DNA of 64,000 bases from Atlantibacter subterraneus (GCF_027853245.1 NZ_JAPTZM010000006.1); one strand, 5' to 3'; positions 1 to 9,157 are shown, numbered from the stretch's first letter. The notes: generated from the letters alone by a model not told the origin. Made by a program: numbers and translations.

Positions 1-285
1 GTAGGACACGCCGTTCAGCCGCTGTTCCCACTCCTGGGCGCGGTTGCCGCCGTAAACCAGATGGGTATGGCAGTCGATCAGCCCCGGCGTTACCAGCCGC
101 CCCTGTAGGTCGATGATTTCACACCCGGGGTTAGCCAGCGCGGGCGTCACGGCCAGGATCTTGCCGTGGCGGACAATAAGATCGTGATGTTCCAGCAGGC
201 CATAGGGCGTATCGATAGCCGGGTCGAGCGTGGCGAGTCGCCCGTTGCGCCAGATAACATCACCGGGAAGCAGGGTAGTGGTCAT
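1..285 (-). CDS. hutI: Imidazolonepropionase, N-terminal part (cut by window edge)
   Basis: This is the first 95 codons of a gene read leftward out of the window. The product would hydrolyse 4-imidazolone-5-propionate to N-formimino-L-glutamate in histidine degradation. The translation begins MTTTLLPGDVIWRNGRLATL. It contains an amidohydrolase metal motif, TPGLIDCHTHLVYGG, at about residues 67-81, followed by NRAQEWEQRLNGVSY, which is typical of HutI. The start at 285 gives the expected N-terminus. The rest of the gene, and any hutG/hutC partners, lie outside. The gene is next to ybhC, where Klebsiella-type genomes carry hut and E. coli K-12 does not. Confidence 0.9.
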   Translation of the reverse strand, partial: MTTTLLPGDVIWRNGRLATLDPAIDTPYGLLEHHDLIVRHGKILAVTPALANPGCEIIDLQGRLVTPGLIDCHTHLVYGGNRAQEWEQRLNGVSY

Positions 286-303
286 GATGTTCGCTTGTCA
301 TGG

Positions 304-317
304 GTTGTCTATACATT
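304..317. promoter_or_regulatory. Candidate HutC operator upstream of hutI
   Basis: The sequence GTTGTCTATACATT lies 19 bases upstream of the hutI start. Its core TGTCTATACA is one base away from the palindrome TGTATATACA expected for the GntR-family repressor HutC. The position suits a repressor site for a hutI promoter. The regulator gene is not in the window, so this is inference from sequence likeness and position. Confidence 0.45.
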
Positions 318-481
318 TATTGGCAACCTGTCGGACTTGTCAACCTGCCCGCCATTCACAGTTCACGAAAGCGCGGATAAAATTAACTTTTTAGCGCTTT
401 AGCTTCCCGTTTTGATCAAGTTAGGTTAAAAAAGCAGGCTATTTCAGCACTCATCCTTTTTGACACAGCAAGGAGCATCCC

Positions 482-1789
482 TTGAACAGATTTTCGGTTT
501 CCCGTCTGGCGCTGGCTTTTGCCGTTGGCGTGACACTGACCGCCTGTAGCTCAACGCCGCCGGACCAGCGTCCGTCCGAGCAAACAGCGCCAGGCACCGC
601 ATCGCGCCCGATCCTGTCGGCTAACGAAGCGCAGAACTTTGTCGCCTCACGCTATTTCTCCGCCATGGACCCGAACGCGGCACCGTGGTCACCGGTAAAA
701 ATCGCCGTTCCCGCCCAGCCTGACTTTGTGGTCGGCCCGGCAGGCACCGCAGGCGTGACCCATACCTCGATTCAGGCGGCGGTGGATGCGGCGATTATCA
801 AGCACACCAGCACCCGTCAGTACATTGCGATTATGCCGGGCACTTATGAAGGCACCGTGTATATTCCTGCCGCCTCCGGCAGCGTGACGCTGTACGGCCT
901 GGGTGAAAACCCGGCAGACGTGAAAATCGGCGCGGCGCTGGATTCTGAAATGGATCGCGCGACCTGGCGTCATACGGTTAACCCGTCAGGCAAATACATG
1001 CCGGGCAAACCGGCCTGGTATATGTTCGATAACTGCCAGAACCGCCGCGAGGCCACGGTCGGCCTGATGTGTTCCGCCGTGGTGTGGTCCCAGAACAACG
1101 GGCTGCAATTGCAGAATCTGACCATCGAGAACAATCTGGGCGACAGCGTGGATGCCGGTAATCATCAGGCGGTCGCACTGCGCAGCGATGGCGACAAAGT
1201 TCAGATCGATAAAGTGAACATTCTGGGCCGTCAGAACACGTTCTTCGTGACCAACAGCGATCTGCAAAACCGCATCGTCAACAACCGTCAGACCCGCACG
1301 CTGGTGACTAACAGCTATGTGGAAGGCGACGTGGATCTGGTTGCCGGTCGCGGCGCGGTGGTGTTTGACAACACCGAGTTCCGGGTGGTGAATTCCCGTA
1401 CCCAGCAGGAAGGCTACGTGTTTGCTCCGGCGACTCAGCCGAACATCTGGTACGGCTTCCTGGCGACCAACAGCCGCTTTGTGGCGAACGGCGACGGCGT
1501 AGCGCAGTTGGGCCGCGCGTGGGATATCGAAGCGTCTGAAAACGGCTATACCGCTAACCAGACCGCCAACGGTCAGGTGGTTATCCGCGACAGCGTGATT
1601 AACGAAGGCTTTAACAAAGCCAGGCCGTGGGGCGATGCGCTGGGTTCCAAACGTCCTTTCGCGGGCAATACCGGCACCATGGCGGATGACAAACTGCAGC
1701 GCGAGTTGAACGACAACAACTTCAACCGCATGTGGGAGTTCAACAACCGCGGTCTGGGTAGCCAGGTGGTTGCCGAGCCGAAACAGTAA
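482..1789 (+). CDS. ybhC: YbhC, outer-membrane lipoprotein of the pectinesterase family
   Basis: The 435-residue product is a right-handed beta-helix protein of the carbohydrate esterase 8 (pectin methylesterase) family. E. coli YbhC is an outer-membrane lipoprotein reported as an acyl-CoA thioesterase rather than a true pectinesterase. The N-terminus is a lipoprotein signal ending LTAC, with the lipidated cysteine at residue 22. The beta-helix motif QNTFFVTN and the pectinesterase signature EGDVDLVAGRG lie in the middle third. Translation starts at a TTG codon with AAGGAG about seven bases upstream, and this start reproduces the E. coli N-terminus. The gene is monocistronic and ends at a strong terminator. 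The in vivo substrate is unknown. Confidence 0.93.
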   Translation: MNRFSVSRLALAFAVGVTLTACSSTPPDQRPSEQTAPGTASRPILSANEAQNFVASRYFSAMDPNAAPWSPVKIAVPAQPDFVVGPAGTAGVTHTSIQAAVDAAIIKHTSTRQYIAIMPGTYEGTVYIPAASGSVTLYGLGENPADVKIGAALDSEMDRATWRHTVNPSGKYMPGKPAWYMFDNCQNRREATVGLMCSAVVWSQNNGLQLQNLTIENNLGDSVDAGNHQAVALRSDGDKVQIDKVNILGRQNTFFVTNSDLQNRIVNNRQTRTLVTNSYVEGDVDLVAGRGAVVFDNTEFRVVNSRTQQEGYVFAPATQPNIWYGFLATNSRFVANGDGVAQLGRAWDIEASENGYTANQTANGQVVIRDSVINEGFNKARPWGDALGSKRPFAGNTGTMADDKLQRELNDNNFNRMWEFNNRGLGSQVVAEPKQ

Positions 1790-1795
1790 TAAAAA

Positions 1796-1857
1796 AGGCG
1801 CATGAAAAATGCGCCTGATTATTGAGCGGACACGCCTCAGGCCTGTCCGCTTTTTTT
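1796..1857. terminator. Two back-to-back terminators between ybhC and pgl
   Basis: The first hairpin (1796-1816, arms AGGCGCAT/ATGCGCCT) has a run of A on its left, so it ends leftward transcription coming out of pgl. The second (1826-1850, arms GCGGACA/TGTCCGC with an inner GCCT/AGGC stem) is followed by seven T and ends rightward transcription of ybhC. Confidence 0.85.
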
Positions 1858-1862
1858 CGCCC

Positions 1863-2858
1863 TTAGCGCGCGTCGATCACCACCCACATTGGGCCCTGGC
1901 CCACGGCATAGCGCCCGACATCACGCAGCAGGCCCTGCGCGCCTTCAATCGCATGCACGGAAATATGGTGCGACTTCTGCCCGGCGGCGATCAGGTATTT
2001 ACCGCTATGGTCGATATTAAAGCCGCGCGGCTGGGTTTCGGTCGGGTGGTACCCTTCCACCGCCAGCACGCTGCCGTCTTCGGAGACGCTGAACACCGTC
2101 ACAATGCTGGCGGTACGGTCGCAGGTATACAGGTGGCGGCCATCCGGGGTGATATGAATATCTGCCGCCCAACGGGTGTCGGCAAAGTCCGGCGGCATAA
2201 TGTCCAGCGTCTGGATGCATTCAATTTTGCCGTTCGGCGACTGCAGCGCCCAAACGTCCACGGTGCCATTCAGCTCGTTCACGCTGTAGGCAAACTGATG
2301 GTTCGGGTGGAACGCCATATGGCGCGGACCTGCGCCTTCGACGGTATTGAGCTCCGGCGGGGTTTGCGCGGTCAGGTTGCCGCCATCGCTCACGGTAAAC
2401 AGGCAGATGCGATCCTGCTTCAGGGCGGGCACCAGCAGGGTGCGGTTATCCGGGGAGATGTTCGCCGAGTGGCAGCCATCCAGCCCTTCCACCACGTCAA
2501 CCACTTCGCCGGGGATGCCGTCGTTAAGCGGCGTCACGCTGACGCAGCCTGCGCCGTAAGAGCCGCTGAACAGGAATTTGCCGTGATGATCGGTGGAAAT
2601 ATGGGTCGGGCTGCCGGGCAGCGCCGCTTCCGCCTCAAAGTTTAATGTGCCCTCGTCCGGGGAGATGCGGTAGGCGATGACGCGAAATTCCGGGCGCACG
2701 CCGACGTAGAGGTAACGCTTATCCGGGCTGATGACCATCGGCTGCACCTGGCCTGGCACATCGACCACCTGCAACAGCGTGAGCTCGCCCGTTGGGTTAA
2801 GACGCCAGACGTGGATCTGCTGGCTTTCCGGGCTGGCGGTATAAACGGTTTGTTTCAT
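1863..2858 (-). CDS. pgl: 6-phosphogluconolactonase
   Basis: Cytosolic lactonase that hydrolyses 6-phospho-D-glucono-1,5-lactone to 6-phosphogluconate, the second step of the oxidative pentose phosphate pathway. The 331-residue product is a seven-bladed beta-propeller of the YbhE type. Repeated blade motifs such as SPDKRYLYVG, HISTDHHGKFLF and ITPDGRHLYTCDRT are visible. The start chosen (MKQTVYTASPESQQIHVW) has an AGGAG-type ribosome site; an in-frame ATG six codons upstream would add MRKGVF, which the family lacks. Length and sequence match E. coli Pgl almost end to end. It is transcribed alone, divergent from ybhA. Confidence 0.95.
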   Translation of the reverse strand: MKQTVYTASPESQQIHVWRLNPTGELTLLQVVDVPGQVQPMVISPDKRYLYVGVRPEFRVIAYRISPDEGTLNFEAEAALPGSPTHISTDHHGKFLFSGSYGAGCVSVTPLNDGIPGEVVDVVEGLDGCHSANISPDNRTLLVPALKQDRICLFTVSDGGNLTAQTPPELNTVEGAGPRHMAFHPNHQFAYSVNELNGTVDVWALQSPNGKIECIQTLDIMPPDFADTRWAADIHITPDGRHLYTCDRTASIVTVFSVSEDGSVLAVEGYHPTETQPRGFNIDHSGKYLIAAGQKSHHISVHAIEGAQGLLRDVGRYAVGQGPMWVVIDAR

Positions 2859-3012
2859 GAATACTCCTTTCCTCACGTGAGCGTTAAGTCTTCAAAAGGG
2901 TAGCGTGTTTTGTCGCAATGTGCCGAAGGCGAAACGGTGATTTTGACCCGGCGCGGTTGCGGTGTACCATCAACCGAACCTTTTCTGAACAATACCTGAC
3001 GGGAATCTGCCC

Positions 3013-3831
3013 ATGCCCTATCGTGTCATCGCCCTTGATTTAGACGGAACCCTGCTCACGCCGCAAAAAACCATCTTGCCGGAATCGCTGGAGGCGCTAA
3101 AGCGCGCGCGCGAAGCAGGTTATCAGGTGTTGATTGTCACCGGTCGCCATCATGTCGCCATCCATCCTTTTTATCAGGCGCTGGCGCTGGATACACCTGC
3201 TATTTGTTGTAATGGCACTTATTTGTATGATTATCATGCAAAAAACGTGCTGGCATCCAACCCGATGCCCGCCGTTGAAGCCCAGCAGCTGATTGATGTG
3301 CTGGAGCAACACCAGGTTCACGGCCTGATGTACGTAGACAACGCCATGCTGTACCAGCTGCCGACCGGGCACGTACTGCGCACCGAAAACTGGGCGCGCA
3401 GCTTGCCAGAGCATCAGCGTCCGGTGTTTTTGCAGGTGCCTTCCCTGCGCGATGCGGCGCAGCAGGCCGACGCCATCTGGAAATTCGCACTCACCGATGC
3501 GGATCTCGGCAGGCTGCATGAGGTGGTGGCGCACATTGAAGAAAAATTCGGCTTTGCCTGCGAATGGTCGTGGCACGATCAGGTGGACGTAGCGCTGGCG
3601 GGCAACAGCAAAGGCAACCGCCTGGCGCAATGGGTGGAGTCCCAGGGTATGAGCATGCAGGACGTGGTGGCGTTTGGCGATAACTATAACGATTTAAGCA
3701 TGCTGGAGCGCGCCGGGCTGGGCATCGCCATGGGCAACGCCGACCAGGCGATTAAAGATCGCGTCAACACGGTGATTGGCCTGAATACCGAACCGAGCAT
3801 CGCCGAGGCGATTTATCAGCACCTGCTGTGA
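3013..3831 (+). CDS. ybhA: HAD-family phosphatase YbhA
   Basis: Haloacid-dehalogenase superfamily phosphatase of the Cof type, 272 residues, the same length as E. coli YbhA, which acts on pyridoxal phosphate and on sugar phosphates. Motif I is DLDGTLL with Asp9 as the expected nucleophile and Asp11 as acid/base. Motif II is the IVTGR stretch, and motif IV is AFGDNYNDLSML near the C-terminus. A cap domain lies between motifs II and IV. It is divergent from pgl and meets modC tail to tail (its stop ends one base before the modC stop). The physiological substrate cannot be told from sequence. Confidence 0.92.
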   Translation: MPYRVIALDLDGTLLTPQKTILPESLEALKRAREAGYQVLIVTGRHHVAIHPFYQALALDTPAICCNGTYLYDYHAKNVLASNPMPAVEAQQLIDVLEQHQVHGLMYVDNAMLYQLPTGHVLRTENWARSLPEHQRPVFLQVPSLRDAAQQADAIWKFALTDADLGRLHEVVAHIEEKFGFACEWSWHDQVDVALAGNSKGNRLAQWVESQGMSMQDVVAFGDNYNDLSMLERAGLGIAMGNADQAIKDRVNTVIGLNTEPSIAEAIYQHLL

Positions 3832-4890
3832 TCAGGCGGTAATCGACACGCTTTTGATCTGCGCGTACAGCCACTGGCCCGGTTTGATACTCAGTTCGTC
3901 CCGCGCCCAGGGGCTGATGCGCGCCCACAGCGTCCGGGTGCCGACGTCCAGTTGCACTTCCACCTGTCCATCATCATCCAGCAAATTGACCACTTTCGCC
4001 CGCAGCACGTTGCGAATGCTGCTGCTAACCGGCGGTTGCAGCACCAAAGACACATCTGATGCCTGAATGCGAATACGCAGCGCTGACTGCAACGGTTTAT
4101 CGATGCGGTTGACCCAGATATGCTGATCGCCGAGCGCCAGCGCGGTCATGGCGTAATGCGGATGGTGCTCCAGCACGCTGACTTTCAGCACGCTGCTCTG
4201 CTGTTCACGCGGCAGCCACGGGTGCATCACCGCGCTGCCCCATACCGATTCCAGGCTGCCAAAGGCTTTTACGCTGCCGTTATCCAGCACCAGCACGTTA
4301 TCGGCAAGCTGGACAATCTCTTCCAGCGAGTGGCTGACGTAGAGCATCGGGGTCTGGATCTCGCGCGTCAGCCGCTGGAGATAGGCCAGCAGTTCGCGTT
4401 TGCGCGGAATATCCAGCGAGGCCAGCGGCTCGTCAAGCAGAAGCAGCTCCGGGGCGGTTAACAGCGCGCGGCCAATCGCCACCCGCTGCTTTTCGCCGCC
4501 GGACAGCGAGCCGGGCAAGCGATCCAGCAGAGGTTCAATGCCCAGCAGCGCCACCAGCTTATCGAACTGCCCGGCCATGGATTTCGCCATGCCGTAGCGC
4601 AGGTTGCCGCTCACTTTATAGTGCGGGAACAGGCGCGCGTCCTGAAAAACGTAGCCGACCCGGCGCTTTTCCGGCGGCAGGAAAATCTTTTGTTCCGCGT
4701 CGCTCAACACCCGGTCGTTAAGCACAATCCGCCCGGATTCAGGGCGAGTCAGCCCGCAAATGGCGTTAATCAGCGAGGTTTTACCCGCGCCGGAGACGCC
4801 GAAAACCGCCGTCACGTCCTGCCCCGGCAGGGTTTCATTGACCTTCAGGTGATGGCTGCCCAGCGTCTGGGAAAAATTGAGTTCCAGCAT
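3832..4890 (-). CDS. modC: Molybdate ABC transporter ATP-binding protein
   Basis: Cytosolic ATPase that powers molybdate import with ModB and ModA. The 352-residue protein has Walker A (GVSGAGKT, residues 31-38), the ABC signature LSGGEKQR (129-136), Walker B LLLLDEP (about 149-155) and the switch histidine in YVSHSLEE. The C-terminal third is the MOP-type regulatory domain expected for ModC, which senses molybdate and inhibits transport. It is the last gene of modABC, two bases after modB, so translation is probably coupled. Confidence 0.96.
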   Translation of the reverse strand: MLELNFSQTLGSHHLKVNETLPGQDVTAVFGVSGAGKTSLINAICGLTRPESGRIVLNDRVLSDAEQKIFLPPEKRRVGYVFQDARLFPHYKVSGNLRYGMAKSMAGQFDKLVALLGIEPLLDRLPGSLSGGEKQRVAIGRALLTAPELLLLDEPLASLDIPRKRELLAYLQRLTREIQTPMLYVSHSLEEIVQLADNVLVLDNGSVKAFGSLESVWGSAVMHPWLPREQQSSVLKVSVLEHHPHYAMTALALGDQHIWVNRIDKPLQSALRIRIQASDVSLVLQPPVSSSIRNVLRAKVVNLLDDDGQVEVQLDVGTRTLWARISPWARDELSIKPGQWLYAQIKSVSITA

Positions 4891-4892
4891 AA

Positions 4893-5582
4893 TCAGTTCC
4901 CCATCCGCTTACGGCTAATCCGCGCCAGCCATTCGGCGATCATCAGCGACATCACCGCCAGCACGATGGAAATCAGGCACAGCCGCGCCGCCGCGCTTTC
5001 GCCGCCCGGCGTCTGGATCAGGGTGTACATGGCGGAGGGAATGGTGCGGGTTTCGCCAGGAATATTGGAAACAAAGGTGATGGTCGCGCCGAACTCGCCC
5101 AGCGATCGCGCAAAGGCTAACACCGTACCGGCAATAATGCCGGGTAAGGTCAGCGGCAAGGTGATGGTGAAAAACACCCGCCAGCGGCCTGCGCCAAGAG
5201 TGCGCGCCGCCTGCTCGAGTTTTAAATCTACCGCTTCCAGCGCCAGGCGGATCGCGCGCACCATCAGCGGGAATGACATGACGCCAGCGGCCAGTACCGC
5301 GCCGCGCCAGCTAAAGGCGAAGGTGAGACCAAACCAGTCGTACAGCCACTGGCCGATAAACCCGCGCCGCCCCATCGCCACCAGCAGTAAATAACCCACC
5401 ACCACCGGCGGCAGTACCAGCGGCAGGTGGATCAGGCTATCGAACAGCGATTTGCCCGGGAAGCTGCATCTTACCAGCACCCAGGCGCACAAGATCCCGA
5501 AGGGCAAACTAATCAATACTGCAATCGATGAGACTTTGAGGCTCAGCAACACGGCCTGCCATTCGGGTTCCGTTAAGATCAT
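4893..5582 (-). CDS. modB: Molybdate ABC transporter permease
   Basis: Integral inner-membrane permease for molybdate, 229 residues, the usual length. Several hydrophobic spans are visible, and the cytoplasmic EAA-type loop that contacts ModC is recognisable around AARTLGAGRWRVFFTITLPL followed by the conserved glycine of PGIIAG. Its start codon overlaps the modA stop by one base (TAATG), pointing to coupled translation. It works with ModA and ModC. Confidence 0.95.
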   Translation of the reverse strand: MILTEPEWQAVLLSLKVSSIAVLISLPFGILCAWVLVRCSFPGKSLFDSLIHLPLVLPPVVVGYLLLVAMGRRGFIGQWLYDWFGLTFAFSWRGAVLAAGVMSFPLMVRAIRLALEAVDLKLEQAARTLGAGRWRVFFTITLPLTLPGIIAGTVLAFARSLGEFGATITFVSNIPGETRTIPSAMYTLIQTPGGESAAARLCLISIVLAVMSLMIAEWLARISRKRMGN

Positions 5583-6355
5583 TAGTGGGTCGTAAATCCG
5601 TATTGTTTAAAGATTGCCGCCGCCTGCGGCCCTTTCAGGTAATCGTAAAATGCCTTCACGTCGGCGTTATTATGCCCGTCGATGATGGCCATTGGGTATT
5701 CCACTTTTTTGTGGGAATCTTCCGGGAAGGTGCCTACTACTTTGACGCCTTTACCGGCGACCGCGTCAGAACCGTAAACGATGCCCAGCGGCGCTTCGTT
5801 ACGCTCCACCAGCGCCAGCGCGCCGCGCACGTCTTCCGCTGGGGCCAGGCTCGGGCTGACTTTATCCCACGCGCCCAGTTTTTGCAGCGCTTCTTTCGCG
5901 TAAATGCCTGCCGGAACGTGTTCCGGATCGCCCACCGCCAGACGGCCACCTTTCAGCAGGCTCTGCCAGTCGGTTTTCTGGTTGATCGCAATATCGCCCT
6001 GCTGGCTCGCTTTCGGCGCAACCACCACCAGGCTGTTGCCCAGCAGCGTTTCGCGAGTGGCGGCGTCGATGGATTTTTTATCGCTGGCGTAATCCATCCA
6101 CTTCTGATCGGCAGAGATAAACAGGTCCGCCGGTGCGCCCGCTTCAATCTGACGCGCCAGGGTCGATGACGAAGCAAACGAGGACACCACGTCCACCTGC
6201 TTCTCTTTTTTATACTGGGTCGCGATGTCCTGCATCGCGTTAGTCAGGGACGCCGCTGCAAATACGGTAATTTTGCCGTCAGCCGCCAGCGTTTGCGTTG
6301 CCAGACCCAGAGAGAGGGCAATACCCACCGTTAGTTTCAACCATTTAGTCGCCAT
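5582..6355 (-). CDS. modA: Periplasmic molybdate-binding protein
   Basis: High-affinity molybdate/tungstate-binding protein of the periplasm, 257 residues. A Sec signal peptide covers about residues 1-24 (…LGLATQTLA). The mature protein opens ADGKITVFAAASLTNAMQDI, and the oxyanion-binding serine stretches AASLTNAM and SSFASSSTLARQ are both present. The chosen start has GGAG six bases upstream; the in-frame ATG four codons earlier overlaps that ribosome site. It is first in modABC and controlled by the ModE operator just upstream. Confidence 0.96.
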   Translation of the reverse strand: MATKWLKLTVGIALSLGLATQTLAADGKITVFAAASLTNAMQDIATQYKKEKQVDVVSSFASSSTLARQIEAGAPADLFISADQKWMDYASDKKSIDAATRETLLGNSLVVVAPKASQQGDIAINQKTDWQSLLKGGRLAVGDPEHVPAGIYAKEALQKLGAWDKVSPSLAPAEDVRGALALVERNEAPLGIVYGSDAVAGKGVKVVGTFPEDSHKKVEYPMAIIDGHNNADVKAFYDYLKGPQAAAIFKQYGFTTH

Positions 6356-6374
6356 GTGTTTCTCCATTGAGCAT

Positions 6375-6398
6375 CGTTATGTAGCGAGCAATATAACG
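6375..6398. promoter_or_regulatory. ModE operator of modABC
   Basis: A 24-base palindrome lies 20 bases upstream of the modA start, with outer arms CGTTAT and ATAACG and inner halves GTAGCG/AGCAAT. It matches the E. coli ModE-molybdate operator, arms plus an eight-base interior, with a few changes in the centre. Molybdate-loaded ModE, encoded nearby, would repress modABC here. Confidence 0.9.
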
Positions 6399-6454
6399 GT
6401 GCGCATCAGATATTCAAAGCATTAATCGGCAAAATGTGAGGGGACTTGAGAGAA

Positions 6455-6477
6455 AACGCCCGGACAAACCGGGCGTT
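6455..6477 (-). terminator. Terminator of acrZ
   Basis: Perfect nine-base stem AACGCCCGG/CCGGGCGTT. Read leftward it is followed by TTTCTCTC. It lies ten bases after the acrZ stop. Confidence 0.75.
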
Positions 6478-6486
6478 ACGGGGGAA

Positions 6487-6636
6487 TCAGTGCTGCTGCT
6501 TTGAGCGGTCTTTGTGACCGATAGTGGAGAAGACGTTAAACACTTCGCCCAGGCCATAAATCAAACCCAGGATGATAGCCATCACCACGGGCACCATGAT
6601 TACGGCAAACACCAGACTTTTCAACAACTCGAACAT
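6487..6636 (-). CDS. acrZ: AcrZ, small membrane subunit of the AcrAB-TolC efflux pump
   Basis: A 49-codon gene, below common gene-finder cut-offs. The product starts MFELLKSLVFAVIMVPVVMA and continues with ILGLIYGLGEVFN, then a short basic tail ending QQH. It has one transmembrane helix with the bend-forming proline (P16) of AcrZ. In E. coli AcrZ binds AcrB and tunes export of some drugs such as chloramphenicol. Length and sequence match E. coli AcrZ closely, and its place between modA and modE is conserved. Confidence 0.95.
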   Translation of the reverse strand: MFELLKSLVFAVIMVPVVMAIILGLIYGLGEVFNVFSTIGHKDRSKQQH

Positions 6637-6761
6637 GGTAGCCTCCAGAATACAGGGAGCGTTATTTTAACGTCCCTCATAAAAAACGCACTCTCCTTTT
6701 TGTGCCATTTGCGTCGCCGTCCGGCTTTCAGTCACAATAGCCGTTTTACCAGGAGCCGGAT

Positions 6762-7553
6762 ATGCAAGCGGAAATTCTTCTTACTCTTAAACTTCAGCAG
6801 CGCCTGTTTGCTGACCCGCGACGCATTGCGCTGCTTAAACAAATAGAACATACCGGTTCAATTAGCCAGGGCGCGAAGCTCGCTAACATCAGTTATAAGA
6901 GCGCCTGGGACGCCATCAACGAGATGAACCAGCTCAGCGATCAGCCGTTGGTGGACCGGGCGACCGGTGGCAAAGGCGGCGGCGGCGCGGTGGTGACAAC
7001 GTACGGCAAGCGCCTGATCCAGCTTTACGATCTGCTGGGGCAAATTCAGCAGAAAGCCTTTGACGTGCTGAGCGATGACAGCCTGCCGCTGGATAGCCTG
7101 CTGGCGGCTATCTCGCGGTTTTCTCTACAAACCAGCGCCCGTAACCAGTGGTTCGGCACCGTTACCCATCGCGATCGTCACTCGGTGCAGGAACATCTCA
7201 CCATTTTGCTGGCGGATGGCGTCACCCGGTTAAACGCGGCGATTACCGCGCGCAGCGCGGAACGGCTCGGGCTGGAGACGGGCCGGGAAGTGCTGGTGCT
7301 GCTGAAAGCGCCCTGGGTACACATCGCCCGCGACGCTGCCCAGGCGGCAGGTGCAGACAACCAGCTCGCTGGCGTCATCAGCGCCATTGAGCACGCCGAG
7401 GACCAGAGTGAAGTGGTCGTCACCGTAGCCGGTGGGCAGCGGGTATGCGCCACGCTAACGGCTGCACAGGTCGCGGCGCTCAATCCAGAAGAAGGTGCTG
7501 AGGTCACAGCATTTTTTAATGCCGATTCCTTGATCGTCGCCACGCTGTGCTAA
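6762..7553 (+). CDS. modE: Molybdate-responsive transcription factor ModE
   Basis: Dimeric regulator, 263 residues. The N-terminal winged helix-turn-helix includes GSISQGAKLANISYKSAWDA, which is nearly identical to E. coli ModE. Two tandem MOP-like molybdate-binding modules make up the C-terminal half; SARNQW is the conserved motif opening the first. With molybdate bound it represses modABC at the operator at 6375-6398 and activates molybdoenzyme genes. It is divergent from acrZ and followed after 77 bases by modF. Confidence 0.95.
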   Translation: MQAEILLTLKLQQRLFADPRRIALLKQIEHTGSISQGAKLANISYKSAWDAINEMNQLSDQPLVDRATGGKGGGGAVVTTYGKRLIQLYDLLGQIQQKAFDVLSDDSLPLDSLLAAISRFSLQTSARNQWFGTVTHRDRHSVQEHLTILLADGVTRLNAAITARSAERLGLETGREVLVLLKAPWVHIARDAAQAAGADNQLAGVISAIEHAEDQSEVVVTVAGGQRVCATLTAAQVAALNPEEGAEVTAFFNADSLIVATLC

Positions 7554-7630
7554 AACCCCGCGCCCGGTTGACAATTCCGGGCGCGCGACGTATCCCTGAT
7601 GCTTATTTGCTGCAAAAAATGGGATAACAC

Positions 7631-9100
7631 ATGTCAGTATTGCAAATTTCGCAAGGCACGTTTCGTATTGGCGATACCCGCACCCTTGAGCTTGCCGGGC
7701 TAACCCTGCGCGCGGGTGAAAGCTGGGCGTTTGTCGGTGCCAACGGCAGCGGGAAATCGGCGTTGGCCCGGGCGCTCTCGGGGGAGCTGCCGCTGCTGAA
7801 AGGCCAGCGCGAATGCGGGTTCCAGCGCATCGTGCGCCTGTCGTTTGAGCAGTTGCAGAAGCTGGTGAGCGAAGAGTGGCAACGCAATAACACCGATTTA
7901 CTTGGCCCCGGTGAAGACGATACCGGCCGTACCACCGCGCAAATTATTCAGGAAGAGATCCACGATCCTGCCCGCTGTCAGGCGCTCGCGGAACGCTTCG
8001 GCATTACTCATCTGCTGGAACGGCGCTTTAAATATCTCTCGACCGGAGAAACCCGCAAAACCCTGCTGTGCCAGGCATTAATGCCCAGCCCCGATCTACT
8101 GATCCTTGATGAACCTTTCGACGGACTGGACGTGCACTCCCGGGAACAGCTTGCCCTGCTGTTGGGCCAGCTAAACCAGGAAGGCCACACCCTGGCGCTG
8201 GTATTAAACCGCTTTGATGAGATCCCGGCGTTTGTTGAAAACGTCGGCGTGCTGGCGGACTGCGTGCTGACCGAGGTGGGCAAAAAAGCGCAACTGCTGG
8301 AGCAGGCGTTGATCGCCCAGCTGGCGCACAGCGAAAAGCTGGCGGGTACTACCCTTCCCGAACCGGATGTGGTCACGCCGGTGACCCTGGCTCCTGATGC
8401 CCCACGTATCGTCCTGCGCGATGGCGTGGTGTCGTATAACGATCGCCCAATCCTGCACAGGCTGAGCTGGACGGTAAATCCCGGCGAGCACTGGCAAATT
8501 GTCGGGCCGAACGGTGCGGGCAAATCCACCCTGCTGAGCCTGATTACCGGCGATCATCCCCAGGGCTACAGCAACGATCTCACGCTGTTTGGCCGCCGTC
8601 GCGGCAGCGGCGAAACCATCTGGGATATCAAAAAGCACATTGGCTATGTCAGCAGCAGCCTGCATCTTGATTACCGGGTCAGCACCACGGTGCGCAACGT
8701 GATCCTCTCCGGCTATTTTGATTCCATCGGCATCTATCAGGCGGTGTCGGATCGCCAGCGCAAGCTCACCCGCCAGTGGCTGGATATTCTCGGCATCAAC
8801 GATAAAGTGGCCGATGCGCCATTCCAGAGCCTCTCATGGGGGCAACAGCGGCTGGCGCTGATTGCCCGCGCGCTGGTCAAGCACCCCACCCTGCTGATCC
8901 TCGATGAGCCGTTGCAGGGGCTCGATCCGCTTAACCGCCAGCTGGTGCGGCGCTTTGTTGATGTGCTGATCGGCGAAGGCAGCACCCAGTTACTGTTTGT
9001 CTCGCACCACGCCGAAGACGCACCAGACTGTATTACCCACCGCCTGACCTTTGTCCCGGACGGCGAAATTTACCGTTATCAATTCGACGCAGTGAAATAG
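7631..9100 (+). CDS. modF: ModF, tandem ABC ATPase linked to molybdate genes
   Basis: A cytosolic protein of 489 residues with two ABC ATPase domains and no membrane segment. The first domain has Walker A GANGSGKS and signature LSTGE; the second has Walker A GPNGAGKS, signature LSWGQQR and Walker B LLILDEP. E. coli ModF (once called PhrA, photorepair protein) has the same layout, and its real job is not settled. It is not the transport ATPase; that is ModC. It probably shares a transcript with modE. Confidence 0.9.
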   Translation: MSVLQISQGTFRIGDTRTLELAGLTLRAGESWAFVGANGSGKSALARALSGELPLLKGQRECGFQRIVRLSFEQLQKLVSEEWQRNNTDLLGPGEDDTGRTTAQIIQEEIHDPARCQALAERFGITHLLERRFKYLSTGETRKTLLCQALMPSPDLLILDEPFDGLDVHSREQLALLLGQLNQEGHTLALVLNRFDEIPAFVENVGVLADCVLTEVGKKAQLLEQALIAQLAHSEKLAGTTLPEPDVVTPVTLAPDAPRIVLRDGVVSYNDRPILHRLSWTVNPGEHWQIVGPNGAGKSTLLSLITGDHPQGYSNDLTLFGRRRGSGETIWDIKKHIGYVSSSLHLDYRVSTTVRNVILSGYFDSIGIYQAVSDRQRKLTRQWLDILGINDKVADAPFQSLSWGQQRLALIARALVKHPTLLILDEPLQGLDPLNRQLVRRFVDVLIGEGSTQLLFVSHHAEDAPDCITHRLTFVPDGEIYRYQFDAVK

Positions 9101-9109
9101 CGTTTATCG

Positions 9110-9157
9110 GGGCGCGACATGCGCCCATTTTCGGACTAGCCGCATCTTCCTGCGGCT
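9110..9157 (+). terminator. Hairpins after modF
   Basis: Two hairpins follow modF: GGGCGC/GCGCCC (9110-9126) with ATTTTC after it, and AGCCGCA/TGCGGCT (9138-9157) followed by AACCCCC. Neither has a long T run, so termination strength is uncertain. Confidence 0.5.

Noticed and set aside
166..402. 78-residue rightward frame over the hutI start
   Set aside because: It overlaps the clear hutI N-terminus and the HutC-like operator. No ribosome site or family.
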